Assembly: GCF_014648995.1 (NCBI RefSeq) | Contig: NZ_BMSE01000001.1 | Span: 558,001 to 622,000 of the forward strand | DNA length: 64,000 bases | Source of the DNA: Streptomyces massasporeus | GTDB taxonomy: Bacteria > Actinomycetota > Actinomycetes > Streptomycetales > Streptomycetaceae | Direction: 5' to 3' | In this document: positions 43,778 through 52,564 of the stretch, piece after piece | Numbering within the stretch: the first letter of the stretch is position 1 | Layout: each line of letters starts with the position of its first letter | Position numbers and translations under genes: made by a program | Notes under the pieces: model-generated | What the model saw: the letters and a program-made list of their open reading frames with translations, nothing else | Told to the model about the DNA's origin: nothing | The model's database searches: none

Positions 43778-44590
43778 GTGAGTGATGGCCACACCCCTTC
43801 GGGAGGGTCGGCGAGGCTGAACACCGGTGTGGCACACAACGCGCGCGTGTGGAACTACTGGATCGGCGGCAAGGACAACTACGAGGTCGACCAGCAGGTC
43901 GGCGAGCACGTCGCCGGCATGTTCCCGATCATCCGGGACATCGCCCGAGCAGACCGGGACTTCCTCGGCCGGGCCGTGTCGTTCCTCGCCGGTGAGCGCG
44001 GGGTGCGGCAGTTCCTCGACGTCGGCACGGGACTGCCGACGGCGGACAACACCCACGAGATCGCCCAGCGGATCGCGCCCGACGCGCGCATCGTCTACGT
44101 CGACAACGACCCGATCGTCCTGGTGCACGCCCGCACCCTGCTCACCGGCACCCACGACGGCGTCACCGCCTACATCGACGCCGATGTGCACGACCCGGAC
44201 GCCATCCTCGAACGGGCCGGTCACACCCTCGACTTCACGCGGCCCATCGCGGTGATGATGCTGGGCATCCTCAACTTCGTCCTGGACGTCGACAAGGCCC
44301 GGGACATCGTGCGGCGGGTGATGGCCGCGGCGCCGTCCGGCAGCTTCCTGGTCCTCACCCACCCGACCTTCGACGACGAGCTCGGCGGCGCGGGCCAGAT
44401 CCCGGCCATGAAGTTCTGGAACGAGAACGCCACTCCCCCGATCACGGCCCGCAGCGGCGCCGACATCGCCGCGTTCTTCGAGGGCCTCGAGGTGCTCGAA
44501 CCGGGCATGGTGTCGTGCGGGCAGTGGCGCGCCGAGCCCGGCTCGTCGGTGCTGGTACCGCAGTACGGCGCGGTGGCCGTGAAGCCCTGA
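43778..44590 (+). CDS. S-adenosyl methyltransferase family protein (PF04672/DUF574 type)
   Basis: Protein of 270 residues with the signature of this Streptomyces-expanded family: RVWNYWIGGKDNYEVDQ at the N-terminus, the SAM-binding FLDVGTGLPT at about residue 85, VYVDNDPIVLVHARTLL, and LVLTHPTFDD. A methylated substrate is not known for most members. Start GTG 43778 has GGAGAGGAC upstream. It is 47 bases ahead of the glutamine synthetase-like gene and could be on the same transcript, although a functional link is not obvious. Confidence 0.88.
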   Translation: MSDGHTPSGGSARLNTGVAHNARVWNYWIGGKDNYEVDQQVGEHVAGMFPIIRDIARADRDFLGRAVSFLAGERGVRQFLDVGTGLPTADNTHEIAQRIAPDARIVYVDNDPIVLVHARTLLTGTHDGVTAYIDADVHDPDAILERAGHTLDFTRPIAVMMLGILNFVLDVDKARDIVRRVMAAAPSGSFLVLTHPTFDDELGGAGQIPAMKFWNENATPPITARSGADIAAFFEGLEVLEPGMVSCGQWRAEPGSSVLVPQYGAVAVKP

Positions 44591-44637
44591 CGGCGCCGCC
44601 TTCGCCGGAGAAGAACCCGGACAACCGCGGAGGACAT

Positions 44638-46041
44638 ATGACCACCCTGGCCGATCCCGTGCCCGGCGGCCGCCCCGGCGACGTCGAGCGGGCCACCGCG
44701 CTGAGCGGCGAACTCGCCGGGCGGGGTGTGCACGGCGTCGTGCTGGCCTACGTCGACACCGCGGGCATCGGCCGGGTGAAGACCGTCCCCACGGCCCGGC
44801 TCGCCGCCGCGGCGGCCTGGGGCGTCGGCATGTCACCGGTGTTCGACACGTTCCTGGCGAACGACTCCATCGTCACCACCGACGTCCTCGGCTCCCCCGA
44901 CGGTGATCTGCGCCTCTACCCGGACCTCGACCGGCTCGTCGTCCTGGCCGGGCAGCCCGGCTGGGCCTGGGCGCCGGTGGACCGCGTCACGCAGGCCGGG
45001 GAGCGGCATCCCGGCTGCACCCGCACGTTCCTGCGCCGGATCGTCACCGAGGCGGCCGAGCGGCACGGTCTCACCTTCAAGGCCGCCATCGAGATCGAGT
45101 GGAGCGTCGCCCGGGGCGACGCGCCCGGCGACGCGTTCGTGCCCGCGACGACCGGACCGGCGTACGGGGCGACCCGGCAGATCGAGCTCGGGGACTACAC
45201 CGCCGACCTGCTGGCGGCGTGCGCGGCCCAGGGCGTGGACGTCGAGCAGGTCCATCCCGAGTACGCGGCCGGGCAGTTCGAGATCTCGGTGGGTGCTCTC
45301 GATCCGGTGGCGGCGGCCGACCGCAGTGTGCTGGTCCGGCAGACCGTCCGGGCGGTGGCCCAGCGGCACGGACTGCGGGTCTCGTTCGCCCCGGCCGTGG
45401 TGGGCCGGGGCGTCGGCAACGGCGGGCACGTCCATCTGTCCGCCTGGCGTGACGGGACGAACCTGCACGCCGGGGGCGAGCGCCGCCACGGCATGACGGC
45501 TCAGGCCGAGTCGTTCACGGCCGGCATCCTGGCCCATCTGCCCGCCCTCACGGCCGTCACCGCCCCGAGCCCCGCCAGCCGTCTGCGGCTCAAGCCCTCC
45601 CAGTGGGCCGGGGTGTTCACCGCCTGGGGCCGCGAGACCCGGGAGACCGCGCTGCGGGTCGTCACCGGCACCGCGGGGCTGCGCGACCGGGCGGCCAACC
45701 TGGAGATCAAGCCCGTCGACCTGGCCGCCAACCCCTATCTCGCGATCGGTGCCCTGATCGCCGCCGGTCTGGACGGCCTGACGTCGTCCGCCGTCCTGCC
45801 CGACGAGACCACCGGCGACCCGGCCCACCTGGGCGAGGCCGAGGCGGCGGCCCGGGGCGTGCGCCGACTGCCGGAGTCCCTGGAGCGGGCCGTCGAGGCC
45901 TTCCGCGACGACGAGGCCCTGCGGACGGCCCTCGGCCCGGTCCTGGCCGACGCGGTCATCGCCGTACGGCGGGGCGAGCAGGCGTCCGTCGCCGGGCTGG
46001 ACGATGACCAGGTGGCGGCGGCGTACCGCTGGGTGTACTGA
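44638..46041 (+). CDS. Glutamine synthetase-like protein (FluG C-terminal type)
   Basis: Protein of 467 residues of the glutamine synthetase fold. The beta-grasp N-terminus contains VLAYVDTAGIGRVKTV; catalytic-domain motifs are FKAAIEIEWS, YAAGQFEISVG, VGNGGHVHLSAW, RLKPSQWAGVFTAWGRETRETALR and the adenylylation-distal NLEIKPVDLAANPYLAIGALIAAG. It is not a housekeeping GlnA: several active-site stretches differ, and it resembles gamma-glutamyl-amide synthetases and the C-terminal half of fungal FluG. It is followed one base later by an amidohydrolase like the N-terminal half of FluG, implying that both act on the same gamma-glutamyl or amine compound. Confidence 0.85.
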   Translation: MTTLADPVPGGRPGDVERATALSGELAGRGVHGVVLAYVDTAGIGRVKTVPTARLAAAAAWGVGMSPVFDTFLANDSIVTTDVLGSPDGDLRLYPDLDRLVVLAGQPGWAWAPVDRVTQAGERHPGCTRTFLRRIVTEAAERHGLTFKAAIEIEWSVARGDAPGDAFVPATTGPAYGATRQIELGDYTADLLAACAAQGVDVEQVHPEYAAGQFEISVGALDPVAAADRSVLVRQTVRAVAQRHGLRVSFAPAVVGRGVGNGGHVHLSAWRDGTNLHAGGERRHGMTAQAESFTAGILAHLPALTAVTAPSPASRLRLKPSQWAGVFTAWGRETRETALRVVTGTAGLRDRAANLEIKPVDLAANPYLAIGALIAAGLDGLTSSAVLPDETTGDPAHLGEAEAAARGVRRLPESLERAVEAFRDDEALRTALGPVLADAVIAVRRGEQASVAGLDDDQVAAAYRWVY

Positions 46042-46042
46042 C

Positions 46043-47182
46043 GTGAGCGCGGTCCGTGAGGCACTCGACTCCGTACGGCTGGTCGACCACCACTGCCACG
46101 GCACCGTCACGGCCGACCTCGGCCGGGACGCCTTCGAGTCCCTCCTCACCGAGGGCGAGGCGTGGCCGGGGATCTCGCCCTTCGACAGCCCGGTGGGCGT
46201 GGCCGTGCGCCGTCACTGCGCTCCCCTGCTCGACCTGCCCCGGCACGCGCCCGCCGAGGAGTACCTCGCCCGCCGCTCGGAACTCGGCCGGCGCGAGGTG
46301 CAGCGCCGCTTCCTGCGCACCGCGGGCACGGACGTCTTCTGCGTCGACACCGGCTACGCGCCCGACCCCCTCACCACGCCGCGGGAGATCGCCGAGGCCG
46401 CGGGCGGGACCTCGTACGAGGTCGTACGGCTGGAGGGTGTCGCGGAGTCGGTGCAGGCCTCGGGCGTCGAACCGGACGCCTACGCGGACGCCTTCCACGC
46501 GGCAGCGCTGGCCGCCGTGCGGCGGCCCGGCGTGGTGGCCGTGAAGTCGGTGGCGGCCTACCGCACCGGATTCGACCTGGACCCGGCCCGCCCCTCGGAG
46601 GCGGAGGTCACCGAAGCGGCCCGGTACTGGCTCTCCGGGGTCGGACGCCTCGACGACCCGGTCCTCGTGCGGCACCTGCTGTGGACCGCCGTCGACCTCG
46701 GTCTGCCGCTCCAGCTGCACACCGGGTTCGGCGACAACGACATCCGGCTGCACCGCGTCGACCCCACCCACCTCACCGACTGGCTGCACCTCACCGCCGG
46801 GACGATCCCCGTCCTGCTCCTGCACTGCTGGCCCTACCAGCGACAGGCGGCCTACCTCGCCGCGGTCTTCGAGCAGGTGTACCTCGACGTCGGACTCACC
46901 CTGCACCACGTCGGCCCCGCCCGGGCCGGTGCGGTCCTCGCGGAGGCCCTGGAGATCACACCGTTCCGCAAACTGCTGTACAGCTCGGACGCCTATGGTG
47001 TGGCCGAGTTCTACCACCTCGGGGCGCTCGCCTTCCGGCAAGGGCTCGCGGAACTGCTCCAGGAGCGTGTGGACGCCGACGAGCTGTCCCTGCCGGACGC
47101 GCTGCGGATCGCGCGATGGACCGGGCGGGACAACGCCCTGCGGGTCTACCGGCTGGAGGCCGACGGGCCGGAGGACGATTGA
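46043..47182 (+). CDS. Amidohydrolase (FluG N-terminal type)
   Basis: Metal-dependent hydrolase of 379 residues in the amidohydrolase_2 group. Metal ligands are the HxH of VDHHCHGT at residues about 14-17, His in PLQLHTGFGDND, His in LLLHCWPYQRQ and Asp in LLYSSDAYGVAEFYHLGA. GTG 46043 starts one base after the glutamine synthetase-like stop, so the pair is translationally linked. In FluG these two modules are fused in the opposite order. The substrate is unknown; hydrolysis of a gamma-glutamyl amide to balance the ligase upstream is an inference. Confidence 0.83.
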   Translation: MSAVREALDSVRLVDHHCHGTVTADLGRDAFESLLTEGEAWPGISPFDSPVGVAVRRHCAPLLDLPRHAPAEEYLARRSELGRREVQRRFLRTAGTDVFCVDTGYAPDPLTTPREIAEAAGGTSYEVVRLEGVAESVQASGVEPDAYADAFHAAALAAVRRPGVVAVKSVAAYRTGFDLDPARPSEAEVTEAARYWLSGVGRLDDPVLVRHLLWTAVDLGLPLQLHTGFGDNDIRLHRVDPTHLTDWLHLTAGTIPVLLLHCWPYQRQAAYLAAVFEQVYLDVGLTLHHVGPARAGAVLAEALEITPFRKLLYSSDAYGVAEFYHLGALAFRQGLAELLQERVDADELSLPDALRIARWTGRDNALRVYRLEADGPEDD

Positions 47183-47258
47183 ACAGGCGTGTGGCCGGTC
47201 ACAGTTCTCCTGGAGCGGCTACCCAGGAAGTCCGAACGGCTGAAAGTATGATCAAGCA

Positions 47259-47795
47259 ATGTCTGACATGACCGAAACCACGCCCGGCTGGCTGTCCTCC
47301 GACGAGCTGGAGATGACACGCGCCCGCATGCCGATCCTCTACGTCGAGGCCGTCCCGGTCCGCGTCGACGACAGCGGCGAGGTGACCAGCGTCGGCCTGC
47401 TGCTGCGCATCGGCCCCGACGGTACGGTCAGCCGGACGCTGGTCTCCGGCCGCGTGCTGCACCACGAGCGCGTCCGCGACGCCCTCCTACGCCACCTGGA
47501 GAAGGACCTCGGCCCGGTCGCGCTGCCCCGCGTCCCGGCGTCGCTCCAGCCGTTCACGGTCGCGGAGTACTTCCCGACGCAGGGCATCACGCCCTACCAC
47601 GACCCGCGCCAGCACGCGGTGTCCCTCGCCTACATCGTGCCGGTGACGGGCGACTGCCGGCCCCGGCAGGACGCGCTCGACCTGGTGTGGTTCAGCCCCC
47701 AGGACGCCGTCTCGGAGGCGGTGCAGAGCGAGATGCCGGGCGGGCACGGGGTGCTGCTGAAGCAGGCGCTGGCGCATGCGGGCTGCGCGATCTGA
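47259..47795 (+). CDS. DUF4916 (Nudix-like) protein
   Basis: Protein of 178 residues. PGWLSSDELEMTRARMPILYVEAVPVRVD and YFPTQGITPYHDPRQHAVSLAYIVPVTG are the recognisable DUF4916 stretches, and the fold resembles Nudix hydrolases. However, the classical Nudix box (GX5EX7REUXEEXGU) is not complete, so catalysis is uncertain. It is often found singly in actinobacteria. The ATG at 47259 has no clear ribosome binding site. It is 76 bases after the amidohydrolase. Confidence 0.75.
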   Translation: MSDMTETTPGWLSSDELEMTRARMPILYVEAVPVRVDDSGEVTSVGLLLRIGPDGTVSRTLVSGRVLHHERVRDALLRHLEKDLGPVALPRVPASLQPFTVAEYFPTQGITPYHDPRQHAVSLAYIVPVTGDCRPRQDALDLVWFSPQDAVSEAVQSEMPGGHGVLLKQALAHAGCAI

Positions 47796-47843
47796 GGCCT
47801 AAGCTCTTTCACGTGACCGCCCTCCGGCCTGGAGGTGCTCGTG

Positions 47844-49175
47844 ATGGACGCGGAGCAGGACCCGTTCGCGGGGCAGCCGCATCTTCCCGACCTGCATGTG
47901 CGCCTGCGCACGGAGCTGAGCCGGATCGACGAGCAGCTGCGCGCCCTGCTGGACGCGATGGACCGCATGCAGGGCCTGCTGGACGCCGTGGTGGCCATCA
48001 GCCGTGAGGTGGAGCTGCCCGCGGTACTGCACCGCATCGTGACCACGGCCATGGACCTGGTGGGCGCCCGTTACGGCGCCCTCGGCGTGCTCAACGACAC
48101 CGGTGAGCACCTGGAGGAGTTCATCACCGCCGGCCTGTCCGCGCGGGAGCGTGCCGACCTGGCCGAGACCGGTCTGCCCACCGGCCGGGGTGTCCTCGGC
48201 CATCTGATCAGCCACCCCGAGCCCCTGCGGATCGGCGACATCCCGGCCCACGCCTCCTCCGTCGGCTTCCCGCCCGGCCACCCGCACATGCGGACCCTGC
48301 TCGGCGTCGCCATCAGTGTTCGCAACGAGATCTACGGCGATCTGTACCTCTCCGAGCGGCGCGACGGGCAGCCCTTCGACGTCCAGGACGAGAACGTGGT
48401 GGTGGCCCTCGCCAGCGCCGCCGGCATCGCGATCGAGAACGTCCGCCTGTTCGAACAGGTGCGGCTCGGGGCGGAGCAGTTCCAGCGGCTGCTGCTGCCC
48501 ACGCTGCCCGACCTGCGCCCGTTCACCGCCGCGGCCGTCTACCGGCCGGCCGCCGAGCCCAGCAGGCTGGGCGGGGACTGGTACGACGCGATCCCGCTGC
48601 CCGACGACGTCGTGGCGGTCGTCATCGGTGACGTGGCCGGGCACGATCTGCACGCCGCGGCCGCCATGGCTTCCGTCCGCAACATGCTGCGCGCCTTGCT
48701 CTTCGACCGGGACAGTTCACCGGGCGCGGTCCTGACCCGGCTCGACCGCACGCTCCAGGCGGTCACGCCCAACCCCGTCACGACCACCGCTCTGGCCCGG
48801 ATCGAGCCGGAGGGACCGGGCTGGCGCCTGCGCTGGAGCACCGCGGGGCATGTCCCGCCCCTGCTGATCACCCCGGAGCGCCGGGTCGAGGTCCTGACCG
48901 GCGAGCCCGGACTGCCGCTCGGGGTCGACCCCGAGGAGCCCCGTCCGGACCACTCCCGCTTCCTTCCCCCCGGCACCACCCTGGTCTTCTACACCGACGG
49001 CCTGATCGAGCATCCCGCCCACCCTATCGACCGGAGCCTGGGCGAGCTGGCCGATCTCGCCGCGCTCCACGCCGCTCTGCCCTTGCGGGACTTCGTGTGC
49101 GCCCTGGCCGACGACCACCCGAGCGACGGTCACGACGACATCGCCCTCCTCGCCCTGCGCACCCCGACGGCCTGA
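47844..49175 (+). CDS. GAF domain PP2C (SpoIIE-type) phosphatase
   Basis: Protein of 443 residues. A short coiled-coil-like segment (residues 15-45, LRTELSRIDEQLRALLDAMDRMQ) leads into a GAF domain at about 50-200 (ARYGALGVLNDTGEHLEEFITAGL), then a PP2C domain at about 220-440 with LGGDWYDAIPLPD, VIGDVAGHDLHAAAAMA, FYTDGLIEHP and HDDIALLALR, including the metal-binding Asp residues. Such proteins dephosphorylate anti-sigma factor antagonists in stress or development networks. ATG 47844 has GGAGG eight bases upstream. No anti-sigma factor gene is adjacent; the following MASE1 gene may be functionally linked. Confidence 0.92.
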   Translation: MDAEQDPFAGQPHLPDLHVRLRTELSRIDEQLRALLDAMDRMQGLLDAVVAISREVELPAVLHRIVTTAMDLVGARYGALGVLNDTGEHLEEFITAGLSARERADLAETGLPTGRGVLGHLISHPEPLRIGDIPAHASSVGFPPGHPHMRTLLGVAISVRNEIYGDLYLSERRDGQPFDVQDENVVVALASAAGIAIENVRLFEQVRLGAEQFQRLLLPTLPDLRPFTAAAVYRPAAEPSRLGGDWYDAIPLPDDVVAVVIGDVAGHDLHAAAAMASVRNMLRALLFDRDSSPGAVLTRLDRTLQAVTPNPVTTTALARIEPEGPGWRLRWSTAGHVPPLLITPERRVEVLTGEPGLPLGVDPEEPRPDHSRFLPPGTTLVFYTDGLIEHPAHPIDRSLGELADLAALHAALPLRDFVCALADDHPSDGHDDIALLALRTPTA

Positions 49176-49278
49176 CGCCCGGGCGCCGGCGAGGCCCGAA
49201 CATCCAGCTCAGCGGCGTTGTGGAGGATCCGGGGGATCCGGCGGATGATGGTCGGGGGATGTCGATGCGGAGGTCCCG

Positions 49279-50298
49279 ATGACGGTCGCGCGGCAGGCAC
49301 GGCCCCGGCGCGACGTCCGGGTCGCCCTGGAGATCTGCGCCGTCGCCGGGCTGTACTACGGCGCTGCCGAGCTCGGACTGCTCCAGCAACTGGTGCGGGG
49401 CCAGGTCACCCCCCTGTGGCCGCCGAGCGGCATCGCGCTGGCGAGCCTGCTCCTGCTCGGCCCCCGGGTCTGGCCCGGGATCGCCCTCGGGGCGTTCCTG
49501 GTCAACGTCACGCTGGGACCCTCGCTGCCGGCCGTTCTCGCGATCGCCGCGGGCAACACGCTCGCACCGGTCTGTTCGTACGTCCTGCTCCGCCGTGCCG
49601 GGTTCCGCAACGAACTGAACCGGCTGCGGGACGCGCTGGCCCTGATCTTCCTGGGCGCCTTCACCGGGATGCTGGTCAGCGCCACGGTCGGCAGCGGGAC
49701 GCTGGCCCTGACCGGTGTACTGGACACCGGCGACTTCGCGTCGACCTGGTCGGTCTGGTGGACCGGTGACGCGATGGGCGTCCTGGCGGTCACGCCGGTG
49801 CTGCTCCTGCTCCGCTCGGCCCGGTGGCCGCGGGGCGTCTCACCGGCCCGGTGGGCGGAGGGGATCCTGCTGGTGGCGGCCACGGCCTGCGTCGGCTTCG
49901 TCGAGACCAGCGACACCCCGCTGCTGTTCCTCGGCTTCCCGCTGCTGATCTGGGCCGGCTTCCGCTTCCGGCTGTCCGGGGCCGCGCCCTGCGCCCTCGC
50001 GGTGTCGGTCTTCGCGATCGTCGCGGCCGGGCAGAAATCCGGCCCGTTCGCCGGCCACGACCTGTTCACCAATATGATCACACTGCAGGCGTTCAACGCT
50101 TCCGCCTCGCTGACCGCGCTGCTGCTCGGGGCGGCCGTGGGGGAACGCGCCCAGACCGAGCGGGAGATCGCGCAGGCGTGCAGACAGCTCGCCGAGATGG
50201 CGACCAGGATCGCCACCAGCGACCGCCGGCCGGCGCTCTCCGTCCGCAGAAATGATCAAGAGGCCGTATCCGTGGAATCCGATACGGCCTCTGAATGA
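49279..50298 (+). CDS. MASE1 integral membrane sensor protein without output domain
   Basis: Protein of 339 residues composed almost wholly of a MASE1 domain with about eight hydrophobic segments. LWPPSGIALASLLLLG, FLVNVTLG, and WWTGDAMGVLAVTPVLLL are the family's key stretches. MASE1 normally precedes a histidine kinase, GGDEF or PP2C module, but here only about 50 polar residues follow. The output may lie in the preceding GAF-PP2C protein, 103 bases upstream. GGAGG precedes ATG 49279. The final codons coincide with the stem of the opposing tRNA-Pro terminator. Confidence 0.85.
   Translation: MTVARQARPRRDVRVALEICAVAGLYYGAAELGLLQQLVRGQVTPLWPPSGIALASLLLLGPRVWPGIALGAFLVNVTLGPSLPAVLAIAAGNTLAPVCSYVLLRRAGFRNELNRLRDALALIFLGAFTGMLVSATVGSGTLALTGVLDTGDFASTWSVWWTGDAMGVLAVTPVLLLLRSARWPRGVSPARWAEGILLVAATACVGFVETSDTPLLFLGFPLLIWAGFRFRLSGAAPCALAVSVFAIVAAGQKSGPFAGHDLFTNMITLQAFNASASLTALLLGAAVGERAQTEREIAQACRQLAEMATRIATSDRRPALSVRRNDQEAVSVESDTASE
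50259..50292 (-). terminator. Terminator of tRNA-Pro copy 2, inside the MASE1 3' end
   Basis: AGAGGCCGTATC (50259-50270) pairs perfectly with GATACGGCCTCT (50281-50292) around a ten-base loop. On the minus strand it is 17 bases beyond the tRNA and is followed by TTGATCATTT. The same DNA encodes the end of the MASE1 protein. Confidence 0.7.
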
Positions 50299-50309
50299 CT
50301 GCCTCACAG

Positions 50310-50383
<74 letters not shown>

Positions 50384-50519
50384 TTGCCCGTCTGACCTGG
50401 GAGTTCCCCCGGCCGAACGCGCAGGGAAACAATACCGCACTCGCACCGGTGATCGCGCATCCGTTTCCGGGTTGGCGCCGCTTGACCTCAAGGCTGGTTG
50501 AGGTTGCACGCTCGTCGTC

Positions 50520-51224
50520 ATGACCGACGCGACGCAGACGTACACCTCCGCGCATGCCGACCTGGCGGGCCTGATGGGCCTGATGACCGGCGACGAGAAG
50601 CACGGCCCGGCCGCGACGTCCACGCTGGACGTGTTGTGGGTGCTGTACGACCGGGTGCTGCGGGTGAGCCCGGAGGGCGGGGACGACCCCGGGCGGGACC
50701 GGTTCCTGCTGTCGAAGGGGCACGGGCCGATGGCGTACTACGCCGTGCTGGCCGCCAAGGGGTTCCTCCCGGTGGAGTGGCTGGCGGGCTTCGGCTCGTA
50801 CGACTCCCCGCTCGGCCACCATCCGGACCGGACGCTCGTGCCAGGGGCCGAGATCGGCAGCGGATCGCTGGGGCACGGGTTGCCGATCGCCGTCGGTACG
50901 GCGCTGGGGCTGCGCGCCCAGGGGCTCGACGAGCCGCGGGTGTGGACGCTGGTCGGGGACGCGGAGCTGGACGAGGGCAGCAACCACGAGGCGATCGCCT
51001 TCGCCGGGCCCGCCGGGCTCGACCGGCTGCACACCGTCGTCGTCGACAACTCCTCCGCCACATACGCCCGCCCCGGCGGGATCGCCGCCCGTTTCGAGGC
51101 GGCGGGCTGGTCCACGCTGACCGTCGACGGCCGTGACCACGAGGCCCTGTACGCCGCCTTCACCGCGCCGCACCCGGGTCGCCCGCACGTGGTCGTGGCC
51201 CGGGTCGAGCCGAAGTCCGCCTGA
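50520..51224 (+). CDS. Transketolase, N-terminal (ThDP-binding) subunit
   Basis: Protein of 234 residues equal to the N-terminal domain of transketolase. ThDP-diphosphate binding residues lie in LVGDAELDEGSNHEA, and the substrate histidines in LSKGHGPMAYY and GSGSLGHGLPIAVG. It works with the separate C-terminal subunit that starts 28 bases later. Split transketolases of this size are found in many actinobacteria and archaea; the sugar substrates cannot be read from sequence. The ATG has no strong ribosome binding site. Confidence 0.9.
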   Translation: MTDATQTYTSAHADLAGLMGLMTGDEKHGPAATSTLDVLWVLYDRVLRVSPEGGDDPGRDRFLLSKGHGPMAYYAVLAAKGFLPVEWLAGFGSYDSPLGHHPDRTLVPGAEIGSGSLGHGLPIAVGTALGLRAQGLDEPRVWTLVGDAELDEGSNHEAIAFAGPAGLDRLHTVVVDNSSATYARPGGIAARFEAAGWSTLTVDGRDHEALYAAFTAPHPGRPHVVVARVEPKSA

Positions 51225-51252
51225 TTTTCCGCTACCGAGGAGTCTTGCTTCC

Positions 51253-52164
51253 ATGGACACCATGCGTGACCGTTTCGCCCCTGTCGTCTCCCGGCTGCTC
51301 GACGAGGATCCCCGGGTGGCGGTGGTCCTCGCCGCGATCGGCACGGACGGCTTCGCCGCGGCCGCCCGCCGCCATCCTGGGCGGGTCGTCGACGTCGGCA
51401 TCCGGGAGCAGCTCCTGATCGGGGCGGCGGCGGGGCTGGCACTCACCGGGCTGCGGCCCGTCGTGCACACCTTCGCCAGCTTCCTCGTGGAGCGGCCCTT
51501 CGAACAGGTGAAGCTGGACCTCGGGCACCAGGAGGCGGGCGCGGTGCTGGTGAGCGCCGCCGCCTCCTTCGACTGGCCGGCCGGCGGCTACACGCACATG
51601 GCGCCGGGCGACGTGGCGCTGCTCGACACCCTGGACGGCTGGACCGTCCATGTGCCGGGGCACCCGGACGAGGCCGAGACGCTGCTGCGGCACGCGGTCG
51701 CCGCGGGCGACGACAAGGTGTACGTACGGCTGTCCGTCCAGGCCAACGGGCAGGCGCTGCCGGTCGACGGGGAGCGCTTCTGTACGGTCCGCGAGGGACG
51801 CTCCGGCGTGGTCGTCGCCGTGGGGCCGATGCTCGACGCCGTACTCGCCGCCACCGAGGGGCTGGACGTCACCGTCCTGTACGCGACCACCGTCCGCCCC
51901 TTCGACGGCGCCGCCCTGCGGCGGGCCACCGAGACGGCCGGGACGGACGTCGTCCTCGTCGAGCCCTACCTGGCGGGCACGTCGACGGCCGCCGCGAACG
52001 ACGGGCTGGCGGATGTGCCGCACCGGGTCCTCGGGCTGGGCGTGGGCCGTCGCGAACTGCGGCGGTACGGGCGGCTGGAGGAGCACGTCGCCGCCCATGG
52101 TCTCGACGCCCGGTCGCTGCGGGAGCGCATCTCGGGGTTCCTCGGGGCGACGGTCCGCGTCTGA
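51253..52164 (+). CDS. Transketolase, C-terminal (pyrimidine-binding) subunit
   Basis: Protein of 303 residues with the transketolase pyrimidine-binding and C-terminal domains. The catalytic Glu is in VVDVGIREQLLIGAAAGLAL; THMAPGDVALLDTLDGWTVHVPGHPDEAE and the C-terminal domain VTVLYATTVRPFDGAALRRA follow. Together with the upstream subunit it makes one full-length enzyme. GAGGAG at 51238 precedes the ATG. It is convergent with the YjbR gene, only 13 bases apart, with no obvious terminator. Confidence 0.9.
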   Translation: MDTMRDRFAPVVSRLLDEDPRVAVVLAAIGTDGFAAAARRHPGRVVDVGIREQLLIGAAAGLALTGLRPVVHTFASFLVERPFEQVKLDLGHQEAGAVLVSAAASFDWPAGGYTHMAPGDVALLDTLDGWTVHVPGHPDEAETLLRHAVAAGDDKVYVRLSVQANGQALPVDGERFCTVREGRSGVVVAVGPMLDAVLAATEGLDVTVLYATTVRPFDGAALRRATETAGTDVVLVEPYLAGTSTAAANDGLADVPHRVLGLGVGRRELRRYGRLEEHVAAHGLDARSLRERISGFLGATVRV

Positions 52165-52177
52165 GATCAGGAGGACG

Positions 52178-52534
52178 TCACTCCGCGGGCAGGCCGATCC
52201 GCGGGTGGGCCTCCAGGAGCCGGGTCGGGGCCGCCTGGCGCCAGGAGTCGGCGAGGATGTCCCGCAGCTCGCCCTCGTCCTCCAGGGCGTCGAGCCGGGC
52301 GCGCACCCAGGCGAACTGGGACTCGTGGTCGGCGATCCAGAACTTCCCCGGTTCGGCGAGCACCAGTTCGTTGCGCTCCTCCTTGGGGCAGCGCACGGCG
52401 ATGGAGGTCTCGTTCTCCGGCAGCGTGGCGAACATCTTTCCCGCGACCCGGAACGTGGGCATGCTCCAGGCGATCTTCTCCGTCGTGTCCGGCAGGGACA
52501 AGGCGATCCGTCGTACGTCTTCGGCATCCGGCAT
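52178..52534 (-). CDS. MmcQ/YjbR family protein
   Basis: Small protein of 118 residues with the YjbR DNA-binding-like fold: DVRRIALSLPDTTEKIAW at the N-terminus, MPTFRVAGKMFATL, and the C-terminal ESQFAWVRARLDALEDEGELRDILADSWRQAAP with the conserved WxxV/L and W-R pattern. Function is not established for the family. I chose ATG 52534 over an upstream GTG because it gives the usual beginning; no strong ribosome binding site is seen. Confidence 0.82.
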   Translation of the reverse strand: MPDAEDVRRIALSLPDTTEKIAWSMPTFRVAGKMFATLPENETSIAVRCPKEERNELVLAEPGKFWIADHESQFAWVRARLDALEDEGELRDILADSWRQAAPTRLLEAHPRIGLPAE

Positions 52535-52564
52535 GGCAGGCACCGTATCGGCTCCCACCGACAG

